A stretch of DNA of 64,000 bases from Acidobacteria bacterium RIFCSPLOWO2_12_FULL_68_19 (lineage in GTDB: Bacteria > Acidobacteriota > Vicinamibacteria > Vicinamibacterales > UBA2999), in assembly GCA_001767525.1 (NCBI GenBank), contig MELF01000010.1, positions 42,235 to 106,234 of the forward strand. The letters are read 5' to 3'. Shown one piece after another: positions 1 through 14,454 of this stretch; the stretch's first letter is position 1, and every line of letters begins with the position of its first letter. The position numbers were made by a program, and so were the translations under genes. The notes beneath the pieces were generated by a model. It saw only the letters and a list, made by a program, of their open reading frames with translations. It made no database searches and had not been told where the DNA came from.

Positions 1-78
1 CGCTACCCGCTACCAGCTACCGGCTACCGGCTACCGGCTACCGGCTACCGGCTACCGGCTACCAGCTACCAGCTACCG
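1..78. repeat. Heptameric tandem repeat, CTACCGG family
   Basis: About eleven copies of the 7-bp unit CTACCGG, with CTACCAG and CTACCCG variants, run up to three bases before the GTG start of the next gene. The same family recurs near 30470, 46417, 50821, 54051 and 62136 in either orientation. It resembles the short tandemly repeated heptamers (STRR) of cyanobacteria in form. No protein or RNA function is visible. Confidence 0.9.
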
Positions 79-81
79 ACT

Positions 82-1404
82 GTGAAGTACCGCTACACGA
101 AGTACACCGGCGACCTGCTCGACGAGATCGACATCGAGGATCTGGTGTCGAAGCTCTCCGACATGCTCCTCTCGAGCGGGTTCCGCAGCCCCTGGGGCGA
201 CCCGTCGGCAGGCGACGAGGACCGCACGATGCAGGCGTTGCACGACGCGGTCCTCGAAGCGCTCTTCAGCGGCGGCGTGCTGTCCGAAGAGGCGCTCCGG
301 CAGCTGCTCGGCGAGCCGGCGGACGGGGACCAGGAGTCCGCGCGGCAGCAGCTCGAGGAGCTGATTCAGCAGATCATCGATCGCATGATGGAGCAGGGCT
401 TCATCACGCCGGCGCCGGACCTGGACGAGGAGCGCGAGTGGCGGCGCGGGGCCGGCGGCGGCGTCGGCGAGGATGCCGGGCCGGTGACGTTCGAGGTCAC
501 CGACAAGGCGCTCGACTTCCTCGGCTACCGTGCGCTGCGCGACCTGCTCGGCTCGGTGGGCCGCAGCCACTCGGGCCGCCACGACACGCGGCACCTCTCG
601 ACCGGCGTCGAGGCGACCGCGGCGCCCAAGCCGTACGAATTCGGCGACACGCTCAACATCGATCCGAGCAGCACCATCCTCAACGCGGTGCGGCGGCTGC
701 ACGGCGAGGGACGGTTCGCCACGCCGTCGGACTCCGGCGGGTCCCTGGTCCTGGATCCCGGATCCCGGATGGTCGCCGTCGATTATCCCGATCTGATGGT
801 CGCGCAGAGCGAGTATCAGAGCTCCTGCGCCACCGTGATCATGCTCGACTGCAGCCACAGCATGATCCTGTACGGCGAGGACCGCTTCACCCCGGCCAAG
901 CGCGTCGCGCTGGCGCTGTCGCACCTGATTCGGACGCAGTACCCGGGCGACTCGCTGCACGCGGTGCTCTTCCACGATTCCGCCGAGGAGATACCGCTCA
1001 AACAGCTCGGCCGCGTCCGCGTCGGCCCGTATTACACGAACACGCGGGAGGGGCTGCGCCTGGCGCGCCGCATCCTGGAACGGCAGAAGAAGGACATGCG
1101 GCAGATCGTGATGGTGACCGACGGCAAGCCGTCGGCGCTCACCCGTCCGGACGGCCAGATCTACAAGAACGCCTTCGGCCTCGACCCCTACATCGTGGCG
1201 GAGACGTTCGCGGAGGTGAGCGCGTGCCAGAAGGCCGGCATCATGATCAACACGTTCATGCTGGCGCGCGATCCGGATCTGGTGGCCTTCGTGCGGCGCG
1301 TGGCGGCCATCTGCCGCGGCAAGGCGTACTTCACCACGCCGTTCACCCTCGGCCAGTACGTGCTGATGGATTATATGGACAAGAAGACGAAGACGATCCA
1401 CTGA
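82..1404 (+). CDS. VWA-domain (MIDAS) protein
   Basis: Soluble 440-residue protein with a C-terminal von Willebrand factor A domain. The metal-binding MIDAS signature is DCSHS at about residues 256-260, followed later by VTDGKPS. The N-terminal 130 residues are acidic and helical and contain no recognised enzyme domain. The family is usually encoded beside a MoxR-type AAA+ ATPase and works with it as a metal-dependent chaperone or chelatase-like pair; that partner would lie to the left, outside the window. The start is a GTG directly after the heptamer array. No signal peptide is seen, so a cytoplasmic location is likely. The assignment to VWA is firm; the cellular role is unknown. Confidence 0.85.
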   Translation: MKYRYTKYTGDLLDEIDIEDLVSKLSDMLLSSGFRSPWGDPSAGDEDRTMQALHDAVLEALFSGGVLSEEALRQLLGEPADGDQESARQQLEELIQQIIDRMMEQGFITPAPDLDEEREWRRGAGGGVGEDAGPVTFEVTDKALDFLGYRALRDLLGSVGRSHSGRHDTRHLSTGVEATAAPKPYEFGDTLNIDPSSTILNAVRRLHGEGRFATPSDSGGSLVLDPGSRMVAVDYPDLMVAQSEYQSSCATVIMLDCSHSMILYGEDRFTPAKRVALALSHLIRTQYPGDSLHAVLFHDSAEEIPLKQLGRVRVGPYYTNTREGLRLARRILERQKKDMRQIVMVTDGKPSALTRPDGQIYKNAFGLDPYIVAETFAEVSACQKAGIMINTFMLARDPDLVAFVRRVAAICRGKAYFTTPFTLGQYVLMDYMDKKTKTIH

Positions 1405-1596
1405 CGTTCGGACCGTTCCCGTTCAGCGCAGGCCGCGCAGCATCAGGTTGAGAATCGCCGTCATCGCAGCGAACTGACCGATCCAGAAGAAGACGTTCCA
1501 CTCTCCCGGCGCCCGACCGCATAGACGACGAGGCCATCGTCGGGACGAGGTGTCACATGCCCTGTGGTCTAATGAAGACAGGGTCCTGAGCGCCGT

Positions 1597-2229
1597 ATGC
1601 TGCCCGGCACCATTCCGATCTTTCCCCTCCCGAACGTCGTCCTGTTCCCGAACGTCTTCCTGCCGCTCCACATCTTCGAGCCGCGGTACCGCGCCATGGT
1701 GACCGACGCGCTGGAGGGCGACCGCATCATCGGCATGGTGCTGCTGCAGCCGGGCCACGAGGCAAGCTATGAGGGGCGCCCGCCGGTGTTCTCGATCGGC
1801 TGCGCGGGCGTCATCACGCACGCCGAGCCGCTCGGCGACGGCCGGTTCAACATCGTCCTGCGTGGTCTGGAGCGGTTCCGGATCAGGGGAGAGGACAACG
1901 AAAGAGCCTACCGCCTCGCGCACATCGATTCGCTGCCCGAGGACGTGCCGCACGACCATCGTGACGAGCTGCGGCGGCATCGGCATCGCCTGGAGGCGCT
2001 GCTGGCGGCCGCGGTCGAGCGCGCCGGGTCGGAGCCGCGCTTCCCGCCGGCCGTGGCGGACGAGGACCTCGTCAACGCTCTCGCCCAGTACATCGAGCTG
2101 GACCCGCTGGAGCGGCAGGCGCTCCTCGAACAGGAGGGGGTGCTCGCGCGCTGCCGCGCGCTCATCGACCTGCTGGAAATGAAGACGCTGACGCCGCGCA
2201 ACGCCTGGAAGGGACAGTCGGTGCACTGA
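1597..2229 (+). CDS. LON substrate-binding-domain protein
   Basis: A 210-residue stand-alone LON N-terminal (PUA-like) domain. The typical opening is visible: IPIFPLPNVVLFP, then LPLHIFEPRYR, IGMVLL and a glycine-rich GCAGVI strand, with a helical C-terminal half. The ATPase and protease parts of Lon are absent and the length matches the stand-alone family, so it is not a truncated Lon. Such proteins are thought to bind peptides or assist proteostasis, but no reaction is established. It is probably monocistronic; the next gene is on the opposite strand. Confidence 0.85.
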   Translation: MLPGTIPIFPLPNVVLFPNVFLPLHIFEPRYRAMVTDALEGDRIIGMVLLQPGHEASYEGRPPVFSIGCAGVITHAEPLGDGRFNIVLRGLERFRIRGEDNERAYRLAHIDSLPEDVPHDHRDELRRHRHRLEALLAAAVERAGSEPRFPPAVADEDLVNALAQYIELDPLERQALLEQEGVLARCRALIDLLEMKTLTPRNAWKGQSVH

Positions 2230-2251
2230 CCCGTTCCCTTCGTTCGGACCT

Positions 2252-3283
2252 TCAGCGCCCCAGCCGCTCCGCCAGCACCTTGACGATGCGCTCGCCGTGG
2301 AGCCGGCCGTTCTCGATGAAGATCGAGCCGGTGTTGCGCCCGGCGATCGCGCCGCCGGCGACGAACAGGTTCGGCACGTTCGTCTCGAAGGTGTCCGGGG
2401 CGAGCGCCGGCCCCAGCGTCTGCTCGTTGCACTCGACGCCGGCCCGCTGCATCAGCGCGACATCGGGGCGGTAGCCGGTCAGCAGGAACACCGCATCCGC
2501 CGGAATCTCCTCGCGGCCGTCCGCGGCGGGCACCCGTTCGACGACCACGCTGCGCGGCCGGATCTCCACCACGTGCGTCTCGAAGCGCGCGGCAATCGAT
2601 CCTTCCTTGATGCGGTTCTCGATGTCGGGCCGCAGCCAGTACTTGATCGACTGGCCGAGCGTCGCGCGACGATGGACGAGCGTGACGTGAGCGCCCGCGC
2701 GAAACAGCTCGAGCGCAGCCTCGGCAGCCGAGTTCCGGCCGCCCACGATCACGACCCGCTGCCGGTAATACGGGTGCGCTTCCGTGTAGTAGTGCGACAC
2801 ATGCGGCAGGTTCTCACCGGGCACGCCGAGGCAATTGGGATGGTCGTAGTAGCCGATCGCGAGCACGACCGCCCGCGCCTCCCGCACGCGCCGCGTCTCG
2901 AGCAGCCCTCCTTCGGGATCGACATCGGCCGTCGTCACCGTGAACACCGCCTGCCCTGCCGGAGCCCCCGGTGGGGGCGGTTCGATCGCGACGACCTGCT
3001 CGCGCAGCGAAATCTGCAGCCCGTAGGTGTCGACGACCCGGCGGTAGTAGCGGAGCGCCTCGAGCCGCGTCGGCTTCTCGAACGGCGTGACGAGCGGCAG
3101 CCCGCCAATCTCCAGCAGCTCCGGCGTGGTGAAGAACACCATGTGCGTCGGGAAGTGGAAGATCGAGTTGACCAGCGCGCCTTTCTCGACCACCACGCAG
3201 TCGAGACCGAGCTGTTTGGCGGCGATGGCGGTCGCGAGTCCGGACGGCCCCGCGCCGACGACCAGAATGTCACGAACGGCCAT
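2252..3283 (-). CDS. ypdA: YpdA-like FAD/NAD(P) disulfide reductase
   Basis: A 343-residue two-dinucleotide-domain flavoprotein. FAD motif GAGPSG lies at residues 10-15 and the second Rossmann motif is VVIVGGRNSAAEAAL. The segment NSIFHFPTHMVFF followed by TPELLEIGG is distinctive for the YpdA family, which reduces bacillithiol disulfide with NADPH in Firmicutes. No CxxC active site is present, as in YpdA and unlike thioredoxin reductase. The ATG of MAVRD is chosen because the longer reading frame upstream is low-complexity repeat DNA. Whether this organism makes bacillithiol cannot be judged from the window, so the physiological substrate is open. Confidence 0.8.
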   Translation of the reverse strand: MAVRDILVVGAGPSGLATAIAAKQLGLDCVVVEKGALVNSIFHFPTHMVFFTTPELLEIGGLPLVTPFEKPTRLEALRYYRRVVDTYGLQISLREQVVAIEPPPPGAPAGQAVFTVTTADVDPEGGLLETRRVREARAVVLAIGYYDHPNCLGVPGENLPHVSHYYTEAHPYYRQRVVIVGGRNSAAEAALELFRAGAHVTLVHRRATLGQSIKYWLRPDIENRIKEGSIAARFETHVVEIRPRSVVVERVPAADGREEIPADAVFLLTGYRPDVALMQRAGVECNEQTLGPALAPDTFETNVPNLFVAGGAIAGRNTGSIFIENGRLHGERIVKVLAERLGR

Positions 3284-3325
3284 GTGACTCGAGTTGTTCA
3301 GACGTCCTGCTGCCCGCTCCTCGAT

Positions 3326-3471
3326 TCGTCTTTCACGTTCGGCTCCGGGTTCGTCATGCCGGTTCGAAGTCCGGCCCACGCTCCGAACCCGAACCCTGAA
3401 CCTGAAGCCTAGAACTTAGCACGGAACCTGAACACGAACCGAAGAAGCGAGAACGGAGAAGCGTGAACGAC
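3326..3471. repeat. GAACC/GAACAC-family degenerate repeat
   Basis: The gap between ypdA and gltD is rich in imperfect copies of GAACC, GAACAC, GAAGC and their complements, including GAACCTGAACACGAACCGAA. Similar text occurs near 12017, 20784 and 21679, always between genes. The spacing is irregular, so it is a degenerate tandem array rather than a defined element. Confidence 0.7.
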
Positions 3472-3474
3472 GGC

Positions 3475-4923
3475 TTACTCGAGTGGTGCCGGCAGCGCGG
3501 ACTGCCCGGTCAGGTAGTGGTCGATGCCGCGCGCCGCGGAGCGTCCCTCGGCAATGGCCCAGACGATGAGCGACTGGCCGCGCTGCATGTCGCCGGCGGT
3601 GAACACTCCCGGTACGCTCGTCATCCAGCGGCCGTCGCGCCAGACGTTGCCGCGCTCGGTGAGCCTGAGCCCCAGCTCGGCCACCAGCGGCCCGCGCTCC
3701 GGGCCGAGGAACCCCATTGCGAGCAGCACCAGCTCCGCGGGAATCTCGAACGCCGTGCCAGCCACAAGATCGAACCGAACGCGGCCATCTGCGCGCACCA
3801 TCTCGACCTTCACCGCCTGGAGCGCTCGAACGCGACCCTGCCCGTCGCCGACGAAGCGCTCGGTCGACACCGAGTACAGCCGCTCTCCGCCTTCTTCGTG
3901 CGCGGGTGACACGCGGAAGATGTTCGGCCACTGCGGCCACGGATTGTCCGGTGCTCGCTCGACCGGCGGCTTGGGCAGCAGCTCGAGCTGGGTCACGGAC
4001 CGGGCGCCCTGCCGGTGGGCGGTGCCGACGCAGTCGGCCCCGGTGTCGCCGCCGCCGATGACGATCACGTGCTTGCCGCCGGCCGTGATGAACCGGTCGT
4101 CCGGGACAGCGTCGCCCTCGCACCGCCGGTTCTGCAGCGTGAGGTACTCCATCGCGAAGTGGATGCCCTGCAGCTCTCGTCCCGGCACCGGCAGGTCGCG
4201 GGGCCACCCGGCGCCGGCCGCCAGCAGCACCGCGTCGTACTGCTCGCGCAGGCGGCTCAGCGGAATGTCGGTGCCGACGTCGACGCCAGGCCGAAACGTC
4301 ACGCCGCCCTCCGCCATCACGGCGAGGCGGCGCTCGAGCACGCGCTTCTCCATCTTGAACTCGGGGATCCCGTACCGCAGCAGTCCGCCGATGCGGTCCG
4401 AGCGCTCGAAGACCGTCACCGAGTGGCCGGCGCGGTTCAACTGGTCGGCCGCCGCCAGGCCCGCCGGCCCGGAGCCGACGACCGCCACCTGCTTGCCCGT
4501 TCGCGTCGCCGGCGGCTCCGACCCCACCCATCCTTCGTCCCAGGCGCGCTCGACGATGGCGACCTCGATGTCCTTGATGGTGACCGGGTCGTCGTTGATC
4601 CCCAGCACGCACGACCCCTCGCAGGGCGCCGGGCAGAGGCGGCCGGTGAACTCGGGAAAGTTGTTGGTGGCGTGCAGTCGATCGATCGCCGCGCGCCACC
4701 GGTCGCGGTAGACGAGGTCGTTCCAGTCCGGGACGAGATTGCCCAGGGGGCATCCCTGATGACAGAACGGAATGCCGCAATCCATGCAGCGCGCCCCCTG
4801 CGCCTGCAGATCGGCGGTCTCCGACGGCAGGTACACCTCGCGCCAGTCGCGGATGCGCTCCTCGACCGGCCGCGTCTGGTGCTTCGTGCGCTTGATTTCG
4901 AGGAACCCCGTGATCTTGCCCAT
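3475..4923 (-). CDS. gltD: Glutamate synthase (NADPH) small subunit GltD
   Basis: A 482-residue beta subunit of glutamate synthase. It takes electrons from NADPH and passes them to the large subunit for reductive conversion of 2-oxoglutarate and glutamine to two glutamates. The N-terminal domain carries the cysteine sets [13 protein letters not shown] and CPAPCEGSC for iron-sulfur clusters. Two nucleotide-binding motifs follow: [12 protein letters not shown] (FAD) and [11 protein letters not shown] (NADPH). The C-terminal FTAGDMQRG segment is typical. The MGKITGFLE start fits the family better than the ATG six codons upstream. It lies directly downstream of gltB on the same strand, separated by about 100 bp of hairpin-forming DNA. 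Confidence 0.95.
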   Translation of the reverse strand: MGKITGFLEIKRTKHQTRPVEERIRDWREVYLPSETADLQAQGARCMDCGIPFCHQGCPLGNLVPDWNDLVYRDRWRAAIDRLHATNNFPEFTGRLCPAPCEGSCVLGINDDPVTIKDIEVAIVERAWDEGWVGSEPPATRTGKQVAVVGSGPAGLAAADQLNRAGHSVTVFERSDRIGGLLRYGIPEFKMEKRVLERRLAVMAEGGVTFRPGVDVGTDIPLSRLREQYDAVLLAAGAGWPRDLPVPGRELQGIHFAMEYLTLQNRRCEGDAVPDDRFITAGGKHVIVIGGGDTGADCVGTAHRQGARSVTQLELLPKPPVERAPDNPWPQWPNIFRVSPAHEEGGERLYSVSTERFVGDGQGRVRALQAVKVEMVRADGRVRFDLVAGTAFEIPAELVLLAMGFLGPERGPLVAELGLRLTERGNVWRDGRWMTSVPGVFTAGDMQRGQSLIVWAIAEGRSAARGIDHYLTGQSALPAPLE

Positions 4924-4932
4924 TGCCCTCGC

Positions 4933-5025
4933 CGGGTCCAAAGGACCCGTTCCCTCGCCGGGTCCAAGAGGACCCGGCCTACCTTCTCACCCTAGTGCCT
5001 GTGGGGCGGGTCCCTTCGGACCCGC

Positions 5026-5026
<1 letters not shown>
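4933..5026. repeat. Three GGGTCC/GGACCC hairpins between gltB and gltD
   Basis: Three perfect inverted repeats sit in the gltB-gltD gap. At 4933-4949 the arms CGGGTCC/GGACCCG flank an AAA loop. At 4957-4978 GCCGGGTCC/GGACCCGGC flank a 4-nt loop. At 5005-5026 GGCGGGTCC/GGACCCGCC flank CTTC and touch the gltB stop codon. There is no U-tract on either side, so they look like a REP-type palindrome cluster or RNA-stability hairpins rather than classical intrinsic terminators. Confidence 0.75.
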
Positions 5027-9654
<4,628 letters not shown>

Positions 9655-9890
9655 AAGAGAAATACAATGTTCTCAGCCAAGTCATCTCTTTATAGAATAC
9701 ATAGCCCCTTCGTCCTCTGTTTGGCCCCCTCATTCGCCTCCCCCCTTCAGGATTCCCCCCTGCCCGCCCACCCCCCATCAGCGCCCATCCGCTGAAAAAC
9801 GGCCCGAATTGGGCGATGGGTTCCCTAGAATGGGCGGGTTCAAGACGCCCGCGGACCGGGTCCGGTTCCGTCGTGGCGAAGGAGATCGCG
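9655..9890. promoter_or_regulatory. Divergent intergenic region between gltB and the radical SAM gene
   Basis: About 236 bp separate two divergently transcribed genes. The gltB-proximal part (9640-9720) is AT-rich and includes TATAGAATACATAG, a likely promoter zone, but no clear -35/-10 pair can be fixed. 9720-9790 is a C-rich pyrimidine tract. A strong ribosome site AAGGAG at 9879-9884 precedes the rightward gene. Confidence 0.5.
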
Positions 9891-11996
<2,106 letters not shown>

Positions 11997-12128
11997 CCGC
12001 CTCGTTGATACGGCCCGGTTCTCGGCTCGTGTTCAGGTTCAGGGCCGGTGGTCCTCGGATCGCCGGCCCTTCGTCTTCGTCCGCGCCTGGGTCCCTCACC
12101 CACACGCGATCGGTCAGAGCGGCCTCGA

Positions 12129-12160
12129 GTATGGCTGTATGGTAGTATGGCCATATGGTC
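12129..12160 (+). promoter_or_regulatory. Four 8-bp tandem repeats over the antitoxin start (RHH operator)
   Basis: GTATGGCT, GTATGGTA, GTATGGCC and ATATGGTC follow one another at an exact 8-bp period. The last copy contains the ATG (12155) of the ribbon-helix-helix gene. Tandem short half-sites are what RHH dimers bind cooperatively, so autorepression is likely. No separate ribosome site is visible. Confidence 0.65.
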
Positions 12161-12433
12161 AAGGTGACCTTCACCCTCGACGAGGAGACGGTGCGCACGA
12201 TCCGGACGATGGCGGAGCGCCGCCGGAAACCGCAGAGCCTCGTCGTGCGCGAGGCGGTGGCCCGCTATGCTGCCGAAGGAGACACGCTCCCGGAGGACGA
12301 ACGGGAGCGCAGGCTGGCCATCCTGCGGGAGCTGATGTCTCAACCACCCACACGCCCCCAGCCCGACGTCGATGCGGAGCTCCGGGAGGTCCGGCGTTCA
12401 CGTCGTACCGGCTGGCATCGACCGTCCGACTGA
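12155..12433 (+). CDS. Ribbon-helix-helix antitoxin
   Basis: A 92-residue protein that opens with the RHH pattern VKVTFTLDEETVRTIRTMAE, a beta-strand and two helices. The tail is proline- and arginine-rich and presumably wraps the toxin. Its stop codon overlaps the start of the PIN gene (TGATG), giving translational coupling typical of VapBC-type modules. It most likely represses its own promoter through the 8-bp repeats that overlap its start codon. VapB is a loose label, since VapB antitoxins belong to several fold families. Confidence 0.8.
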   Translation: MVKVTFTLDEETVRTIRTMAERRRKPQSLVVREAVARYAAEGDTLPEDERERRLAILRELMSQPPTRPQPDVDAELREVRRSRRTGWHRPSD

Positions 12434-12813
12434 TGCTCATCCATCTGGACACGTCACTGCTGGTGGACGGGTTCACCGGTGCGCGGAAATCCCTGCCCGC
12501 GATCCTCGAGGCCACCGCCGCCGGCGAAGTGGTGATGTTCTCCACGCTGGTGTTGTACGAATGGCTTCGCGGGCCCAGACGGAACAACGAGGTGGAGGCG
12601 GTCGAGCGATTCTTAGCGGGAGTGTTCCTGCCTGCATTTGGCGAACGGGAAGCCCGAATCGCCGCGACGTTGTATCGCCGCGTCACCGGAGCCCGTCGTC
12701 GCCAGGCGGACCTTGCCGTCGCGGCGTGTGCGCTCGAGCACGGCGCGTCGCTGTGGACGCTGAACCCGAAGGATTTTCGCGATATTCCGGGACTGACCCT
12801 GTACTCCGGCTGA
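12433..12813 (+). CDS. vapC: PIN-domain toxin (VapC-like ribonuclease)
   Basis: A 126-residue PIN domain, the usual length for VapC. The acidic residues of the metal site are visible: Asp6 in HLDTSLLVDG, Glu in VLYEWLRG, Asp in RQADLAVAA and Asp in LNPKDF. PIN toxins cleave specific RNAs (tRNA or rRNA) when freed from their antitoxin. It overlaps the upstream antitoxin by one base and is followed after 12 bp by the SDR gene, which is probably unrelated. All catalytic positions are present, so the toxin appears intact. Confidence 0.88.
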   Translation: MLIHLDTSLLVDGFTGARKSLPAILEATAAGEVVMFSTLVLYEWLRGPRRNNEVEAVERFLAGVFLPAFGEREARIAATLYRRVTGARRRQADLAVAACALEHGASLWTLNPKDFRDIPGLTLYSG

Positions 12814-12825
12814 TAGAATCACCCG

Positions 12826-13593
12826 ATGCAGCTCGACGGCCGGACCGTGCTGGTGACCGGCGGCGCCTCGGGACTGGGGCTCGCCACGGTGGACATGATC
12901 GTCGGGGCCGGCGGACGCGCGGTCATCGCGGACGTGAACGAGCAGGCGGGTCTGGCCGCGCGGGGGCGGCTCGGCGACGCGGTCCTGTTCGTCAAGACCG
13001 ACGTCACGAGCGACGCCGACATGCAGCGCGCCGTGGACACGGCGGCGCAGACCTTCGGCGGGCTGCACGGGCTGGTCTGCGCGGCCGGCATCGCCGTCGC
13101 CGAGCGCGTTCTGCCGAAAGAGGGAGTGCTCCCGCTCGATCGCTTCACCCGCCTCGTCAACGTCAACCTGATTGGCACCTTCAACGCCATCCGGCTTGCG
13201 GCCGCGGCGATGGCGGGCAACGCGCCGAACGAAGGGGGCGAGCGCGGTGTGATCGTCACAACCGCGTCGGTCGCCGCCTTCGACGGCCAGATCGGCCAGG
13301 CGGCCTATTCGGCCTCGAAGGGGGGCATCGTGGCGATGACGCTGCCGATTGCGCGCGAGTTCGCGCGGATGGGCGTGCGGGTGATGACGATCGCGCCCGG
13401 CACCTTCGACACGCCGCTCCTGGCCGGGCTGCCGGACGCGGCCCGCCAGTCGCTCGCGCAGCAGGTGCCGTTCCCGTCGCGACTGGGACGGCCGCCGGAA
13501 TACGCGGCGCTCGTGCGGCACATCTTCGAGAACGAGATGCTCAACGGCGAGGTGATCCGGCTCGACGGCGCGATCCGGATGGCCCCGAAGTAA
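12826..13593 (+). CDS. Short-chain dehydrogenase, 3-hydroxyacyl-CoA dehydrogenase type (HSD10-like)
   Basis: A 255-residue SDR. The NAD-binding motif is TGGASGLG near residue 11, followed by DV in FVKTDVT, the NNAG equivalent CAAGI, and a catalytic Ser with YSASK. The pattern [21 protein letters not shown] and the C-terminal [14 protein letters not shown] match the type II 3-hydroxyacyl-CoA dehydrogenase group, which oxidises 3-hydroxyacyl-CoA in fatty- or branched-chain acid breakdown. Start ATG at 12826. Downstream is a repeat array. Substrate is inferred from family likeness only. Confidence 0.8.
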   Translation: MQLDGRTVLVTGGASGLGLATVDMIVGAGGRAVIADVNEQAGLAARGRLGDAVLFVKTDVTSDADMQRAVDTAAQTFGGLHGLVCAAGIAVAERVLPKEGVLPLDRFTRLVNVNLIGTFNAIRLAAAAMAGNAPNEGGERGVIVTTASVAAFDGQIGQAAYSASKGGIVAMTLPIAREFARMGVRVMTIAPGTFDTPLLAGLPDAARQSLAQQVPFPSRLGRPPEYAALVRHIFENEMLNGEVIRLDGAIRMAPK

Positions 13594-13691
13594 ACTCCCA
13601 ACTGCGCAACTCCCAACTCCCAATCGCGTGGACATTTCGGTTTGGGAACTTGGAAGTTTGGGAGTTGGCGTCTTGGAAGTTGGGAGTTGAC
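13594..13691. repeat. CAACTCCCAA-family repeat forming an inverted pair
   Basis: The left part has copies of CAACTCCCAACT, and the right part has the complement TTGGGAGTTG, with GAACTTGGAAGTTTGGGAG in between. The two halves can fold into a long imperfect hairpin between the SDR and the next gene. The same family is found at 56946-57078 and 61390-61470. Confidence 0.75.
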
Positions 13692-14372
13692 ATGCTGACA
13701 GCGATCACCGGCGCGCTCGCCGGCCTGTTCCACGTGCTCGCCGGCCCCGACCATCTGGCGGCCGTGGCGCCGCTGGCCGTCGACGGGGATCGCCGGGGCT
13801 GGCTGGCGGGCTGGACGTGGGGCGTCGGCCACACGTCGGGCGTCGTGGTCGTCGCACTGCTGGCAGTGGCGCTGCGCGATCTCCTCCCTCCGGTGGACGC
13901 GATCTCGGCCTGGAGCGAGCGGCTGGTCGGCGCCGCCCTCATCGCGGTCGGCCTCTGGGCGCTTGGCCGGAGCCTGCGGGTGCAGCCGGGACCGCACGTC
14001 CACGGCATCCTCAGGCACGACCACGTGCACGTCCAGGCGGGCCCGGCCTGGATCCGGCGGTTCGGGCACGCCCATGCGTCGTTCTGTTTTGGCGTGCTCC
14101 ACGGCGTCGCCGGCAGCTCCCATTTTCTCGGCGTGCTTCCCGCCCTGGCGCTGCCGACGCGGACGGCCGGCGTCACCTACATCGCGGCGTTCGGGATCGG
14201 CACGATCGCGGCCATGACCGCGTTCGTCGCCGTGGTGAGCGGCGCCGCCCGGTCCGCGCAGCCGCACCATCGCCTGCATCGGCTGCTGCTCGGGGCCGCG
14301 GCACTCGCCGCGATTGTCGTCGGGGGCATCTGGCTGATGCCCGATGCGGGTCGGCTGGTCGCAGGCCGTTGA
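13692..14372 (+). CDS. NicO/UreH-like membrane transporter
   Basis: A 226-residue integral membrane protein with about six hydrophobic segments. HVLAGPDHLAAVAPL in the first segment and WGVGHTSG in the second match the nickel/cobalt transporter (NicO) and UreH group, where His and Asp residues in HxxxxDH bind the metal. A histidine-rich loop (HVHGILRHDHVHVQ) lies in the middle. The repeated HAHASFCFGVLHGVAGSSH echoes the first motif, consistent with an internal duplication. No nickel enzyme lies next to it. Metal specificity, and export versus import, cannot be told from sequence. Confidence 0.7.
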   Translation: MLTAITGALAGLFHVLAGPDHLAAVAPLAVDGDRRGWLAGWTWGVGHTSGVVVVALLAVALRDLLPPVDAISAWSERLVGAALIAVGLWALGRSLRVQPGPHVHGILRHDHVHVQAGPAWIRRFGHAHASFCFGVLHGVAGSSHFLGVLPALALPTRTAGVTYIAAFGIGTIAAMTAFVAVVSGAARSAQPHHRLHRLLLGAAALAAIVVGGIWLMPDAGRLVAGR

Positions 14373-14454
14373 AGCACGCCGAGCCTCGAGCATGCGCCGC
14401 TCGCGGTAGGCGCCGTGACGTGCTGCCGCTGGCGCCCGCCCGCGTCCTGACGCG

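Noticed and set aside
1-78. CRISPR array
   Set aside because: The repeats are 7-bp tandem units without spacers and no cas genes are present.
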